Of a stretch of DNA of 64,000 nucleotides, positions 18,001 through 26,137 are shown piece after piece. The translations under genes were made by a program, and so were the position numbers. The stretch is from Lentisphaerota bacterium (lineage in GTDB: Bacteria > Verrucomicrobiota > Lentisphaeria > Victivallales > Victivallaceae): assembly GCA_015061545.1 (NCBI GenBank), contig SUWJ01000001.1, positions 1 through 64,000 of the forward strand, in the 5' to 3' direction. The notes beneath the pieces were generated by a model. The model was not told where the DNA came from. It worked only from the letters and a program-made list of their open reading frames with translations, and searched no databases. The number at the start of each line of letters is the position of its first letter. Positions within the stretch are counted from its first letter, which is position 1.

Positions 18001-19365
18001 TTATGAAGTTAAACGGCTGATTTTTTTTGCCAGTTGTCTGCACCCTGAGGCCGCAGGCAGCAATCCGGTTATGATTCCCGACAGGTATTCGCAGGCGATC
18101 CGTTCTGCTGCTTTGTCGGCACAATAAACGATTTGCGCGTAGGGCAATACCCGCTGGAAAGTTTCACTCAATCCGGGGTAAGCCGGTTCCAGATGCGACA
18201 GCATCAGTTCGCGCATATCGTTGCGGGCGGGCAACCCGGCAGCTCCGCTGAGTTGAAACTGTACTGCCGCGCTTTGCAGGTAGTTCAGAATCGGCACGAT
18301 AATTTCAGGGTCGCAGTCTATACCGGGAATGACTCCTTCAATAAAGAGCGGAGTTCCGCTTTTTTTCCAATACCCCGGCGGCGGCGCAACATGGAGCTGA
18401 ACTTCCGGATTGGCTTGAAAGTATATGGGCGAAGACAAGGTCATTGACAAACCGAAATCCGACGGCAGACCATAGGGCAGCTGCCCCAGATAAATCAGTT
18501 TGCGTTGGGTGGTTATATCGCTGAACATGGCAAGCGCTTTTTGCATATCTTTATTGAGAAATTGATCCGCAAAATTTTCTTTGCCGGTAAACGCATCTAT
18601 ATTTGCCGCCCGTAAAAGAGTCCCGAAATAATTCAGCGAGATGCGGAATCCCAGTACGGGGCGCCCCGATTGCTGGAGTTGCTCAAGTATTTGCAGAAAC
18701 TCTGGTAAATCGCACCGCATAAGCTGTTTTTGCAGATTTTTATGCTCAGGCTTGAGCAGTAAAAGCACGGGTGATACCGTCAGCGGTACCGCCCGCCAGC
18801 GGTTGAAATGCGAACAATATTGAATTATCTTATCAGGAAAATCGGTTTGAGAAAAGTGCAGCCCCTTAAACTGATCCAACGGCATAAAGCAGCTGCGCAG
18901 TTCATCGGAATTCATCAGCGCAGCCATCGCCTGACTGTTGCCGAAAAAGAGGTCGCAGCAGCCGTTCAGCAGCCGTTCTTTCCATTCATTGTACGGCGGA
19001 TATTCAAAGCGGAAGTCTATTTCAGGGTGCCATTGGCCGTAGCGTCGGAGCATAAATTCCATGCCCTGCATAAAATTCCATTCCGATGGCAGCGATATAC
19101 CCATTACCCGTACTGTTTTAGTGGTATTGAGCGTGCGCGGGCGGGCAATAACTACGCTGCCGCGGTTGCGGACCCGTTGGATAAGTCTGCGTTCGCTCAG
19201 CAGCCGCAGCGCATGGTTGAGGGTAATCAAGCTGCAGTTGAGTTGACGGCACAGCGTTTCGCTGTCCGGCAGCAGATCGCCGGTTGACAAGTCCGGCAGC
19301 AGTTCTTTTTCAATAAAATTGACTACCTGCTGATATTTGTAAACTTTTTCCGAAGGTTTGTTCAT
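18001..19365 (-). CDS. GntR-type regulator fused to a solute-binding-protein-like domain
   Basis: A 454-residue protein. Residues about 5-75 look like a GntR winged helix (L-P-D-S-E-T-L-C-R-Q-L-N-C-S-L-I-T-L-N-H-A-L-R-L-L). The remainder (about 85-440) resembles an extracellular solute-binding protein of ABC sugar importers (group 1 fold: Y-N-E-W-K-E-R-L-L-N-G-C-C-D-L-F-F-G) rather than the usual LacI periplasmic-binding sensor. There is no signal peptide, so it would act in the cytoplasm as a sugar-responsive regulator. The ATG at 19365 has GGAG 8 nt upstream; the frame extends 17 codons further without support. It is divergent from the aminotransferase and heparinase genes, its likely targets. 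The C-terminal assignment rests on overall pattern and is less sure. Confidence 0.7.
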   Translation of the reverse strand: MNKPSEKVYKYQQVVNFIEKELLPDLSTGDLLPDSETLCRQLNCSLITLNHALRLLSERRLIQRVRNRGSVVIARPRTLNTTKTVRVMGISLPSEWNFMQGMEFMLRRYGQWHPEIDFRFEYPPYNEWKERLLNGCCDLFFGNSQAMAALMNSDELRSCFMPLDQFKGLHFSQTDFPDKIIQYCSHFNRWRAVPLTVSPVLLLLKPEHKNLQKQLMRCDLPEFLQILEQLQQSGRPVLGFRISLNYFGTLLRAANIDAFTGKENFADQFLNKDMQKALAMFSDITTQRKLIYLGQLPYGLPSDFGLSMTLSSPIYFQANPEVQLHVAPPPGYWKKSGTPLFIEGVIPGIDCDPEIIVPILNYLQSAAVQFQLSGAAGLPARNDMRELMLSHLEPAYPGLSETFQRVLPYAQIVYCADKAAERIACEYLSGIITGLLPAASGCRQLAKKISRLTS

Positions 19366-19385
19366 GGTAAATTCTCCGATAAAAT

Positions 19386-19447
19386 ATATTTTATTGCCAA
19401 AATAGATTTTTTTCAAGGCGATTTTATAAAAAAAATCAATAAAATAT
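19386..19447. repeat. Separated 11-bp inverted repeat between regulator and aminotransferase
   Basis: ATATTTTATTG (19386-19396) and CAATAAAATAT (19437-19447) are exact inverted copies 40 bp apart. The first covers the -10 box of the regulator gene; the second lies upstream of the aminotransferase gene. It could be a two-site operator for the divergent regulator. The region is AT-rich, so chance is a real alternative. Confidence 0.4.
19388..19416 (-). promoter_or_regulatory. Promoter of the GntR/solute-binding fusion gene
   Basis: On the minus strand TTGAAA (19416-19411), 17-nt spacer, TAAAAT (19393-19388). Confidence 0.55.
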
Positions 19448-19530
19448 CTTGCAGATAATCAAAAATCATATAGACTTGTAGATATACAGATTGAAAAGAT
19501 ACTTGCCAACAGATAAGGGAGGAACGTTTT

Positions 19531-20739
19531 ATGAGCAATAATGCCCGCTACCGTGAGATGCTTGACCGCTTGATGCCGTGGAGCAGCAGCACTTGCAGCA
19601 AGCGCGCAACTGCCATGCCCGAAGAACCTGCGGTTATAGCACGGGGCAGGGGCTGCCGCGTTTGGGATGCAGATGATCGTGAATTTATCGACTTTCGCAA
19701 TTCGCTGGGTCCGGTGACGCTGGGGTATTGTTTCCCTGCGGTGGATAATGCAATTCGTGAACAGCTGGAAAACGGGATCATTTTCGGTTATCCGCACATT
19801 CTGGAAGCCGAAGTGGCGCAGGCGCTGCACGAAGTGATTCCCTGTGCGGAAAAGGTGCGCTTTCTCAAGACCGGCGGCGAAGCGGTGGCGGCGGTGATCA
19901 AAACTGCCCGCTATGTGAGCGGTCATAAGCACGTTATTCAGATCGGTTATAACGGATGGCTCAACAGCCTGGCAGCTGATGGAATGTTTTTGCCCGGACA
20001 GAATGCGCAGGAGCAGGTGCCGGGAGTTCCGGCGGATCTCAGCGTGCTGCATCACAACTGCCGCTGGAACGATCTTGAGCAGCTGGCTTTGCTGGAAAAG
20101 ACTTTCGGCAACGATCTGGCGGCGATCGTGGTGGCGGCAGATTATCAGAATACCGACGCGGGGTTCACCTTCTATCCTGAGCTTCGCGCTATGGCTGACC
20201 GCTGCGGCGCAGCTTTGATCTACGATGAAATCGTTACCGGGTTCCGTATCGCTCTGGCGGGTATGCAGGAGTATTGCGGTGTGGTGCCCGATATGGCAGT
20301 ATTTGCCAAGGCAATTGCCAACGGTATGCCGCTTTCGGTCTATTGCGGCAAAGCCAGGTGGATGGATGGACTCAACAAGGCGATCGTCAGCAGCACCTAC
20401 GGCGGAGAATCTCTTTCGCTGGCGGCAGCCAAAGCGGTGATAAATGTTTACCGCACCGAGCCGGTGATCGAACATATTACCAATATGGGCCGCAAAATGT
20501 GGGGCGGGCTGAATACGCTCTTCAAGCAATATGGTGTTCCCGCTTCGATTCCCGATAAATTCCCCATGGGCTTTTGTAAATTTGAAGAAGGCAACAGCGA
20601 GCTGCACCAGAAGTTCCTGCGCAATGCCTGCAAGTATGGCGTAACGCTGTATAACGGCGGTTATGTAAACTATTCGCATAAAGAAAATGATATTGACGAA
20701 GCGTTGGATAAGTTGGAAACAGCCATAAAAAATCTGTGA
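19531..20739 (+). CDS. Class III PLP aminotransferase, glutamate-1-semialdehyde aminomutase-like
   Basis: A 402-residue fold-type I PLP enzyme. Markers are F-L-K-T-G-G-E-A-V-A-A-V-I-K-T-A-R, I-Y-D-E-I-V-T-G-F-R (PLP-ring Asp) and the Schiff-base lysine in V-F-A-K-A-I-A-N-G. The sequence is closest in style to HemL-like aminotransferases, but placement in a glycan/amide cluster argues against tetrapyrrole synthesis and for an amino-sugar or other amine substrate. GGGAGG precedes the ATG. It is divergent from the GntR-type regulator and is followed by a pseudopilin and a heparinase-like gene on the same strand. Confidence 0.85.
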   Translation: MSNNARYREMLDRLMPWSSSTCSKRATAMPEEPAVIARGRGCRVWDADDREFIDFRNSLGPVTLGYCFPAVDNAIREQLENGIIFGYPHILEAEVAQALHEVIPCAEKVRFLKTGGEAVAAVIKTARYVSGHKHVIQIGYNGWLNSLAADGMFLPGQNAQEQVPGVPADLSVLHHNCRWNDLEQLALLEKTFGNDLAAIVVAADYQNTDAGFTFYPELRAMADRCGAALIYDEIVTGFRIALAGMQEYCGVVPDMAVFAKAIANGMPLSVYCGKARWMDGLNKAIVSSTYGGESLSLAAAKAVINVYRTEPVIEHITNMGRKMWGGLNTLFKQYGVPASIPDKFPMGFCKFEEGNSELHQKFLRNACKYGVTLYNGGYVNYSHKENDIDEALDKLETAIKNL

Positions 20740-20804
20740 AAAAAACAGCGTTTTTTTTGCATTATATTCATAAATCTTTAAATTAAAGAAGGAGACGAGG
20801 TATT

Positions 20805-21545
20805 ATGTTGATCCGGAATAACAATTCGCGCTGCAGCCGTTTTACTCTGATTGAGCTTTTGGTGGTAATTGCCATTATCGCTATTCTTGCTTCCATGCTG
20901 CTGCCGGCCTTGAGTGCCGCCCGCGAAAGAGCCCGCAGCGCCAACTGTTTGAGCAATGTAAAACAGCTTATGTTGGGGCAGTTGATGTATGTTACCGACC
21001 ACGAAGGCTGCTACACTCCGACCGGCGCCAACGGTTCTTACGGTGCCAAATGGTGGACCCGCAATATCATAGAGCTGTATGGTATTGAAGAAAAGTCCCA
21101 GATGTGCCCCAGCAAAGATGTGGGCAAGTGGCTTTCGGATACAAGTTCGCATTACGGAATCAACATCAACCATATTGCCACCAGCGCCCGTTACGGCGGA
21201 GATACTAAAATGCCCGCTAAAGATGGTCAGATCGCCAATCCTTCGGATACGATCGTAATTGCCGACAGCGCGCAGACCAAATCCACTTCCAAAGTCTGGA
21301 GCGAGCGCTATGTGCAAAGTGACGGCGGGATCCGCGGCTACATTTATATTTTCGACTATTATCCCACCGTTGCCAGCAGCTACGAGCCCCACGCTCTGCA
21401 CTCGGGCGGATTCAATGTGGGGTGGGCGGATGGCCATGCTTCTTATGTCAAGGCTTCGGCTACCGATCCTGAACAGACCTATAAGGTGTTGGGGCAGGGA
21501 GTCAACAAAACCGATTCTGCCGCTTCCAAGTGGGATAGATACTGA
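20805..21545 (+). CDS. Prepilin-type N-terminal cleavage/methylation domain protein (pseudopilin)
   Basis: A 246-residue type II secretion/type IV pilus-like pseudopilin. The class III signal is a short basic leader followed by [20 protein letters not shown] (about residues 12-31), with Glu at +5. The conserved extension [16 protein letters not shown] follows. The C-terminus has the [13 protein letters not shown] motif typical of Planctomycetes/Lentisphaerae DUF1559-type proteins. AAGGAGACGAGG precedes the ATG. It lies 28 nt upstream of the heparinase-like gene. A near-identical head is found in the gene at 53.6 kb. Confidence 0.93.
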   Translation: MLIRNNNSRCSRFTLIELLVVIAIIAILASMLLPALSAARERARSANCLSNVKQLMLGQLMYVTDHEGCYTPTGANGSYGAKWWTRNIIELYGIEEKSQMCPSKDVGKWLSDTSSHYGININHIATSARYGGDTKMPAKDGQIANPSDTIVIADSAQTKSTSKVWSERYVQSDGGIRGYIYIFDYYPTVASSYEPHALHSGGFNVGWADGHASYVKASATDPEQTYKVLGQGVNKTDSAASKWDRY

Positions 21546-21573
21546 ATCATATAACTGAGAAAGATTTTTGTAA

Positions 21574-24500
21574 ATGCCTAAAAAGATCTCCTGCGGGGTG
21601 TTGACCATTGCCGCAATCGGCGCAAGTTCAATGCTGCCTGCCAACGACAATATCATCAAAAACGGATCTTTTGATAATATCAGCAAATTGCCTGCCGATG
21701 GCTGGAGCCAGTATTACGGTACAAAAGGCGATGTAAAAATGGAGTTTGTCAGCATTGACGGCAACCGGGTGGTGAATTTACTGGACAATGATAGTAAAAA
21801 TTCGATCGGATTGCAGCATTCGCTGAAATTCACCCCCAACTCGATGTATACTGCGTCGGTAAAAGTCAGAAGTCTGAATAAATCACTCAACGGTGGTGCT
21901 TTTATGCAGATAAGATTACTGCCGAGTAAGAAGATATTTCAGATCGAACTGAAAAATGCTCCGACGGATAGGTTTCAAGAGTACAAGTTGGTTTTCAAAG
22001 TTCCGGAAAATATACAAAGCGGCACCTTATATTTGTACAGTCAGAATCCATCAAAAGCAGCTGTGCAGATAGATGACATTGCCGTAAAGTTGGCTGTAGC
22101 AGGAGAAAAAACTACCGTGGTAAAACATAAACTCACCCCCGGCGATGCCAGAGCAGCTAAACTGGTATTGCCTGAATCGTGTTTTGATCTGACAAAACTC
22201 AATAGCGTTCCCCGGCCGATCGTTTTTCATGATCCGCAAACTTTTGTCAATGCCCGTGCAGCATTGGCAGATACGCCGCATTTGCAGAAGTATCTTGCCC
22301 AACAGCAGGCAATGTGCAAGTTTGTAATGAGTATAAGCGATGACGAGTTGCGTAAATTGATCCCGGCGCCGGGGAGTGATATCGTTTACGGACTTTCGAT
22401 GAATCTTTGTCCGCAGGGGGATCGTCTGCGCTGGTGCGGCTGGAGCGATCCCTTCAAGGTCCTGGGAAAAGGCAATAAAAAATATCCTAATGCCGAATTT
22501 AAAGACGACAATAAAAAATTCTTCTTCACCGCCCGCGCTCACGGTTTCATTTTTGCGGAACTGGAAGAACGCGTACTGCCCGCGCTGGCTGACTGCTACT
22601 TGCTTACGGGCGATAAAAAGTATGCCCATACTGCAGCGGTGCTGATGGATGCTATTGCTCCGAGTTATTGCGCCAACCGCCGCGGACCGCTGGATTATCC
22701 TGTTTCTGCGTCGGATCTTGATCGCGGCGGGCGTTTGCAGCGGCCGTATTATCAGACTGCCCGCGCTTTGATGAATTATGTGCATACATTTGATGCGATC
22801 CTGCCTTCGGGGGAATTGGCTGCTCCTTCGGTGGTATCCGGGCGCAATATGGGCGAAAATATTGTCAAAGATCTGTTGTGGAACGGGGCGATTTACTGCC
22901 TCGGTCATGCTTACGACGGCAAGCAGCTGCATAATGGTCACGCGGATTATCTGCGCGGAGCTGCGGCGGTCGGGCTGCTGCTGAATTACCGCCCGCTGAC
23001 TGAACTGTTGTTTGATGGTGCGCAGGGCTTCCCGGCTATGATTTCGACCAGCCTTGACCGCAACGGATTTTATCACGAAAGTTCCCACGGTTACAGTCAG
23101 CACACTATTTCGCTTTACCAGAGCATGGCGGATATGTACGAAAGTGCGGTCTGGCAGAAGTGGGAGAATGTGGAGTCTTTCTACAAAGACCCCGTATTTT
23201 GCAATCTGCTCAACCGTTATGCCGATAAGGCAGAGGTCGGCGGACGGCTGCCGATGACCGGCGATGACGGCCCATCCCGCGCGTTTGAAGCGCCTGATCT
23301 GCGCGTACCCAACCGCCGCGGTCACGGGTTGGACAGAGGTTTTACCAATCAGCTGGCAAATATGTGGTCGCTGCTGATTCGGGGCGATGCTCAACTGCGG
23401 AAAGAAGCAGCGGTATTTTTGCGCAATGCGTACAAGGATTACGAATTGGTTCCGCCGATGGAGCGCAGCGTGATTTTCGGCATTACCCAACAGATGCTCG
23501 ATGAAATAAAAGCATTGCCTTACGATGAAAATTACTTTGAAACCGATTCCGATATTTTCGGCAGCAAAGGCATGGCTTTGATCCGTGGCGGCAGAAAAGA
23601 AAAGCGCCACGGCTTCCAGCTGCTTTTCGGTCCTTCGCTGAATCACGGACAGGAAGAAGCGCTCAGCTGGACTTTTTTCAATCACGGCGGCGAATGGAGT
23701 TACGACCCCGGATATTTCAATCAGCACTACCGTATGGGGTGGACAACTGTATCGGTTTCTCACCAGCAGGTTACGGTGGATGGCAGCGCGGTTAAGGTGG
23801 TAAATGGCGGCGGCGAGATAACTGCTTATAATGTAAATACGCCTTCGGGTGTACAGTTTGTCATGGCAAAACAGGATCACGCTTTCGATCAGACCAAACG
23901 CTTTGAACGCTTGCTGGGGCAGGCAGATAATACTGAAAGCGGCGAACTGGAGTATTGGCTGGATGTTTCGATCGTCGAAGGCGGCAGATTCCGCGATGAC
24001 AGTTTTCACACGCTTTTCGGCAAAGCCGATTACAATGTGCCGATGAAGCCGACCGGTAAATTCAGTATGTATGGCGATGCGGCAAAAGGAATGCATTTTC
24101 TGCGTAATTGGCGATTGAGCGGTTATACCGAAAAGGGTTTCTATTGGCGTATGCCGGGCAATGGTTACGGCTTTTTGCTGGATCCTGCCTGTTATAAAAG
24201 TTCCGAAGCGGTGCAGGCGGTTTTTTCTCAGCCCATGCTGGATAATGCCAAACGCTTCAAAAACACGATCAAAGTTGATTTTCCTGCCGAAAATAACCGC
24301 GAATACTACAGCGTGCGCAGCATGGAAGCACCGCTGGCGCCATCAATGGCGTATTTGATCCGGCGCGACCACGGTAAAGAGCCCAGCGTTTTTGCCAAGG
24401 TTATGCGTTTTCAGAATAACGGCGGAGTTGATCCGGTAAGGGAAGTCAAAAGCGTTGAAGTCAAAAACTCTCAAGCGCAGATCGCCCGGGCTTATTGGGT

Positions 24501-25218
24501 GAGTTTGAGCGACGGGCGCAGCGACTTGTGGATCGTTGCCGATGAAAATAGCGTCAGCGAGGTGGCACTTGAAGGTTTCCCCGCCATCCGCAGCAATGGT
24601 ACTGTAACGGTGTTGCGCTTTGACAGTAATAAAACATTGCAGTATCTGAATGCAGCCAACGCTTCGGAAATAACAGTTGGAACGCAGACGTTCAGCGGGC
24701 AGAAAAATATCCACGGCAAGATCACCGCGGTAAACGATCAGACTCTGGGCAATATAAGTTTTGATGTGGCGTTTGATCAGGCTCCGACTCCACATGACAA
24801 TGTGAATATGGTGGCTGTTACCAACAGTTTCAACGGCGCGCTGGCGGCGAATTGGACGGTCAGAAGTATTGAAGAAAATAAGGTGCATTGCCGCGACCTC
24901 AGGTTCATCTTCAGCAGTTGCAAACTGACTGCCGCCCAAACGAAAGGCGTTTACTTTACCAATCCCCCGCTGGCGCAGTTCTTCTGCCGTGGCGGTATGT
25001 TCTCCTCCGCGCTGGCGGTCGGTAAATTTATCCGTATCAACGGCGAGTTTGCGGGGGTGATCAAGTCGGCAAGATTGAACGGCAAAAATGTTGAATTGAC
25101 TATTGTCGATCAAGCGGGCAAGGTTCTGGAAATCGCCGATAATACCATTGTGGATATTTGCGAAGCTCAAGTCGGTACTTCCATAAAAATTCTCAGCAAT
25201 ATTAACTGGAACAAGTAA
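21574..25218 (+). CDS. Secreted heparinase II/III-family polysaccharide lyase with carbohydrate-binding module
   Basis: A 1214-residue exported enzyme. A signal peptide covers about residues 1-22 (M-P-K-K then a hydrophobic stretch). A CBM4/9-like beta-sandwich follows (about 25-165, N-I-I-K-N-G-S-F-D). The alpha/alpha-toroid lyase domain has N-G-H-A-D-Y near 455 and F-Y-H-E-S-S-H-G-Y near 500. The heparinase C-terminal beta-sheet domain has L-N-H-G-Q-E-E-A-L-S-W near 690. Extra beta-rich domains fill 950-1214. The family cleaves uronic-acid polysaccharides (heparin, alginate, chondroitin-like); the target is not determined. The isochorismatase-like gene follows after 2 nt. Its last 60 residues are echoed in a broken gene at 27.7-27.95 kb. 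Confidence 0.88.
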   Translation: MPKKISCGVLTIAAIGASSMLPANDNIIKNGSFDNISKLPADGWSQYYGTKGDVKMEFVSIDGNRVVNLLDNDSKNSIGLQHSLKFTPNSMYTASVKVRSLNKSLNGGAFMQIRLLPSKKIFQIELKNAPTDRFQEYKLVFKVPENIQSGTLYLYSQNPSKAAVQIDDIAVKLAVAGEKTTVVKHKLTPGDARAAKLVLPESCFDLTKLNSVPRPIVFHDPQTFVNARAALADTPHLQKYLAQQQAMCKFVMSISDDELRKLIPAPGSDIVYGLSMNLCPQGDRLRWCGWSDPFKVLGKGNKKYPNAEFKDDNKKFFFTARAHGFIFAELEERVLPALADCYLLTGDKKYAHTAAVLMDAIAPSYCANRRGPLDYPVSASDLDRGGRLQRPYYQTARALMNYVHTFDAILPSGELAAPSVVSGRNMGENIVKDLLWNGAIYCLGHAYDGKQLHNGHADYLRGAAAVGLLLNYRPLTELLFDGAQGFPAMISTSLDRNGFYHESSHGYSQHTISLYQSMADMYESAVWQKWENVESFYKDPVFCNLLNRYADKAEVGGRLPMTGDDGPSRAFEAPDLRVPNRRGHGLDRGFTNQLANMWSLLIRGDAQLRKEAAVFLRNAYKDYELVPPMERSVIFGITQQMLDEIKALPYDENYFETDSDIFGSKGMALIRGGRKEKRHGFQLLFGPSLNHGQEEALSWTFFNHGGEWSYDPGYFNQHYRMGWTTVSVSHQQVTVDGSAVKVVNGGGEITAYNVNTPSGVQFVMAKQDHAFDQTKRFERLLGQADNTESGELEYWLDVSIVEGGRFRDDSFHTLFGKADYNVPMKPTGKFSMYGDAAKGMHFLRNWRLSGYTEKGFYWRMPGNGYGFLLDPACYKSSEAVQAVFSQPMLDNAKRFKNTIKVDFPAENNREYYSVRSMEAPLAPSMAYLIRRDHGKEPSVFAKVMRFQNNGGVDPVREVKSVEVKNSQAQIARAYWVSLSDGRSDLWIVADENSVSEVALEGFPAIRSNGTVTVLRFDSNKTLQYLNAANASEITVGTQTFSGQKNIHGKITAVNDQTLGNISFDVAFDQAPTPHDNVNMVAVTNSFNGALAANWTVRSIEENKVHCRDLRFIFSSCKLTAAQTKGVYFTNPPLAQFFCRGGMFSSALAVGKFIRINGEFAGVIKSARLNGKNVELTIVDQAGKVLEIADNTIVDICEAQVGTSIKILSNINWNK

Positions 25219-25220
25219 GT

Positions 25221-26063
25221 ATGAGCGATGATCGAATGATTGTTCCGGGCTGGTATTATCAGAACTTTGATGCCGATTTTAATGCGGATATTCCCGCGAG
25301 CGGTTACGGCGGCTGGAAGAAGTGCAATACATTGCCTTTCAGCTGCCGCCACTCGGCGCTGGCAGTAATGCACGCGTGGAAAGTTCCTGCCGCCGGAGAG
25401 TTTGCCGGCTGGCAGCGGGCGGTGGAGTATATGCCGCGTGCCAAAGCGATTATGCAGAACTTTTTTCCGGGGATTTTAAGCGCTTTCCGCGAAGCGGGGA
25501 TACCGGTTATACATATTTGCGGCGGCGGCAGTTACTATCAGGATTACCCCGAATATCAGGCAAGTCTGGCTCTGGCGGGGGAAGAAGAAAGAGTTGAACG
25601 CATCAAGTTTGATCCCATACGGCAGGAGCTGGCTGATTTCAAACTCAAAAACGTACATCCCGGCGAACATAATCAACCGGATATTCAGGCGTGTTACCCG
25701 TTTCGGGATTTTGCTCCCGAAGCCCGCCCGTTGCCCGGCGAGATCATGGTGGATACGACCCGTCAGCTGTTTTTGCAATGCAAACGGCTGCAACTGTCGC
25801 ATCTGGTTTACATCGGCTTTGCCATCAACTGGTGTTTGCAGATGTCGCCGTGCTGCATGACGGAAATGCTGCGGCATGGCGTGCTTTGCTCTACGGTACG
25901 CGAGTGTACTACTGCGGTGGAAAATAAAGAGAGTGCCCCGCAGGAACTTGCCAAGGCGCTGGAGATGTGGAAAGTAGCGCTGCAATTCGGTTTCGTTTAT
26001 GAATACAAAGATATTGTAGAAGCCTTGCAGAATAAAAAATCTTCAGAAGGTAAATTGAATTAA
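25221..26063 (+). CDS. Isochorismatase-like cysteine hydrolase
   Basis: A 280-residue member of the isochorismatase/nicotinamidase/N-carbamoylsarcosine amidase superfamily. The C-terminal catalytic segment reads G-F-A-I-N-W-C-L-Q-M-S-P, in the place of the usual G-V-x-T-x-x-C. The N-terminal A-L-A-V-M-H-A-W occupies the position where other members have an A-L-L-V-I-D-x-Q strand, so the N-terminal catalytic Asp seems replaced by His. Its first residues resemble nothing known. It starts 2 nt after the heparinase-like gene, so the two are translationally linked. A role in removing an amide or carbamoyl group is possible but unproven. Confidence 0.72.
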   Translation: MSDDRMIVPGWYYQNFDADFNADIPASGYGGWKKCNTLPFSCRHSALAVMHAWKVPAAGEFAGWQRAVEYMPRAKAIMQNFFPGILSAFREAGIPVIHICGGGSYYQDYPEYQASLALAGEEERVERIKFDPIRQELADFKLKNVHPGEHNQPDIQACYPFRDFAPEARPLPGEIMVDTTRQLFLQCKRLQLSHLVYIGFAINWCLQMSPCCMTEMLRHGVLCSTVRECTTAVENKESAPQELAKALEMWKVALQFGFVYEYKDIVEALQNKKSSEGKLN

Positions 26064-26137
26064 ACGAGTGTGCAACTATATTACACAATATAAAGAGTTG
26101 TAAAGAGATTTTTTCAGTATTTAAGAGAGTCGGTTTT

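Noticed and set aside
20736-20760. A-run/T-run hairpin after the aminotransferase as a terminator
   Set aside because: The stem is nearly all A-T with no GC core; too weak to support termination, so the pseudopilin may still be co-transcribed.
22051-24096. 681-residue frame antisense to the heparinase-like gene
   Set aside because: Overlaps the lyase domain fully and shows no family motif.
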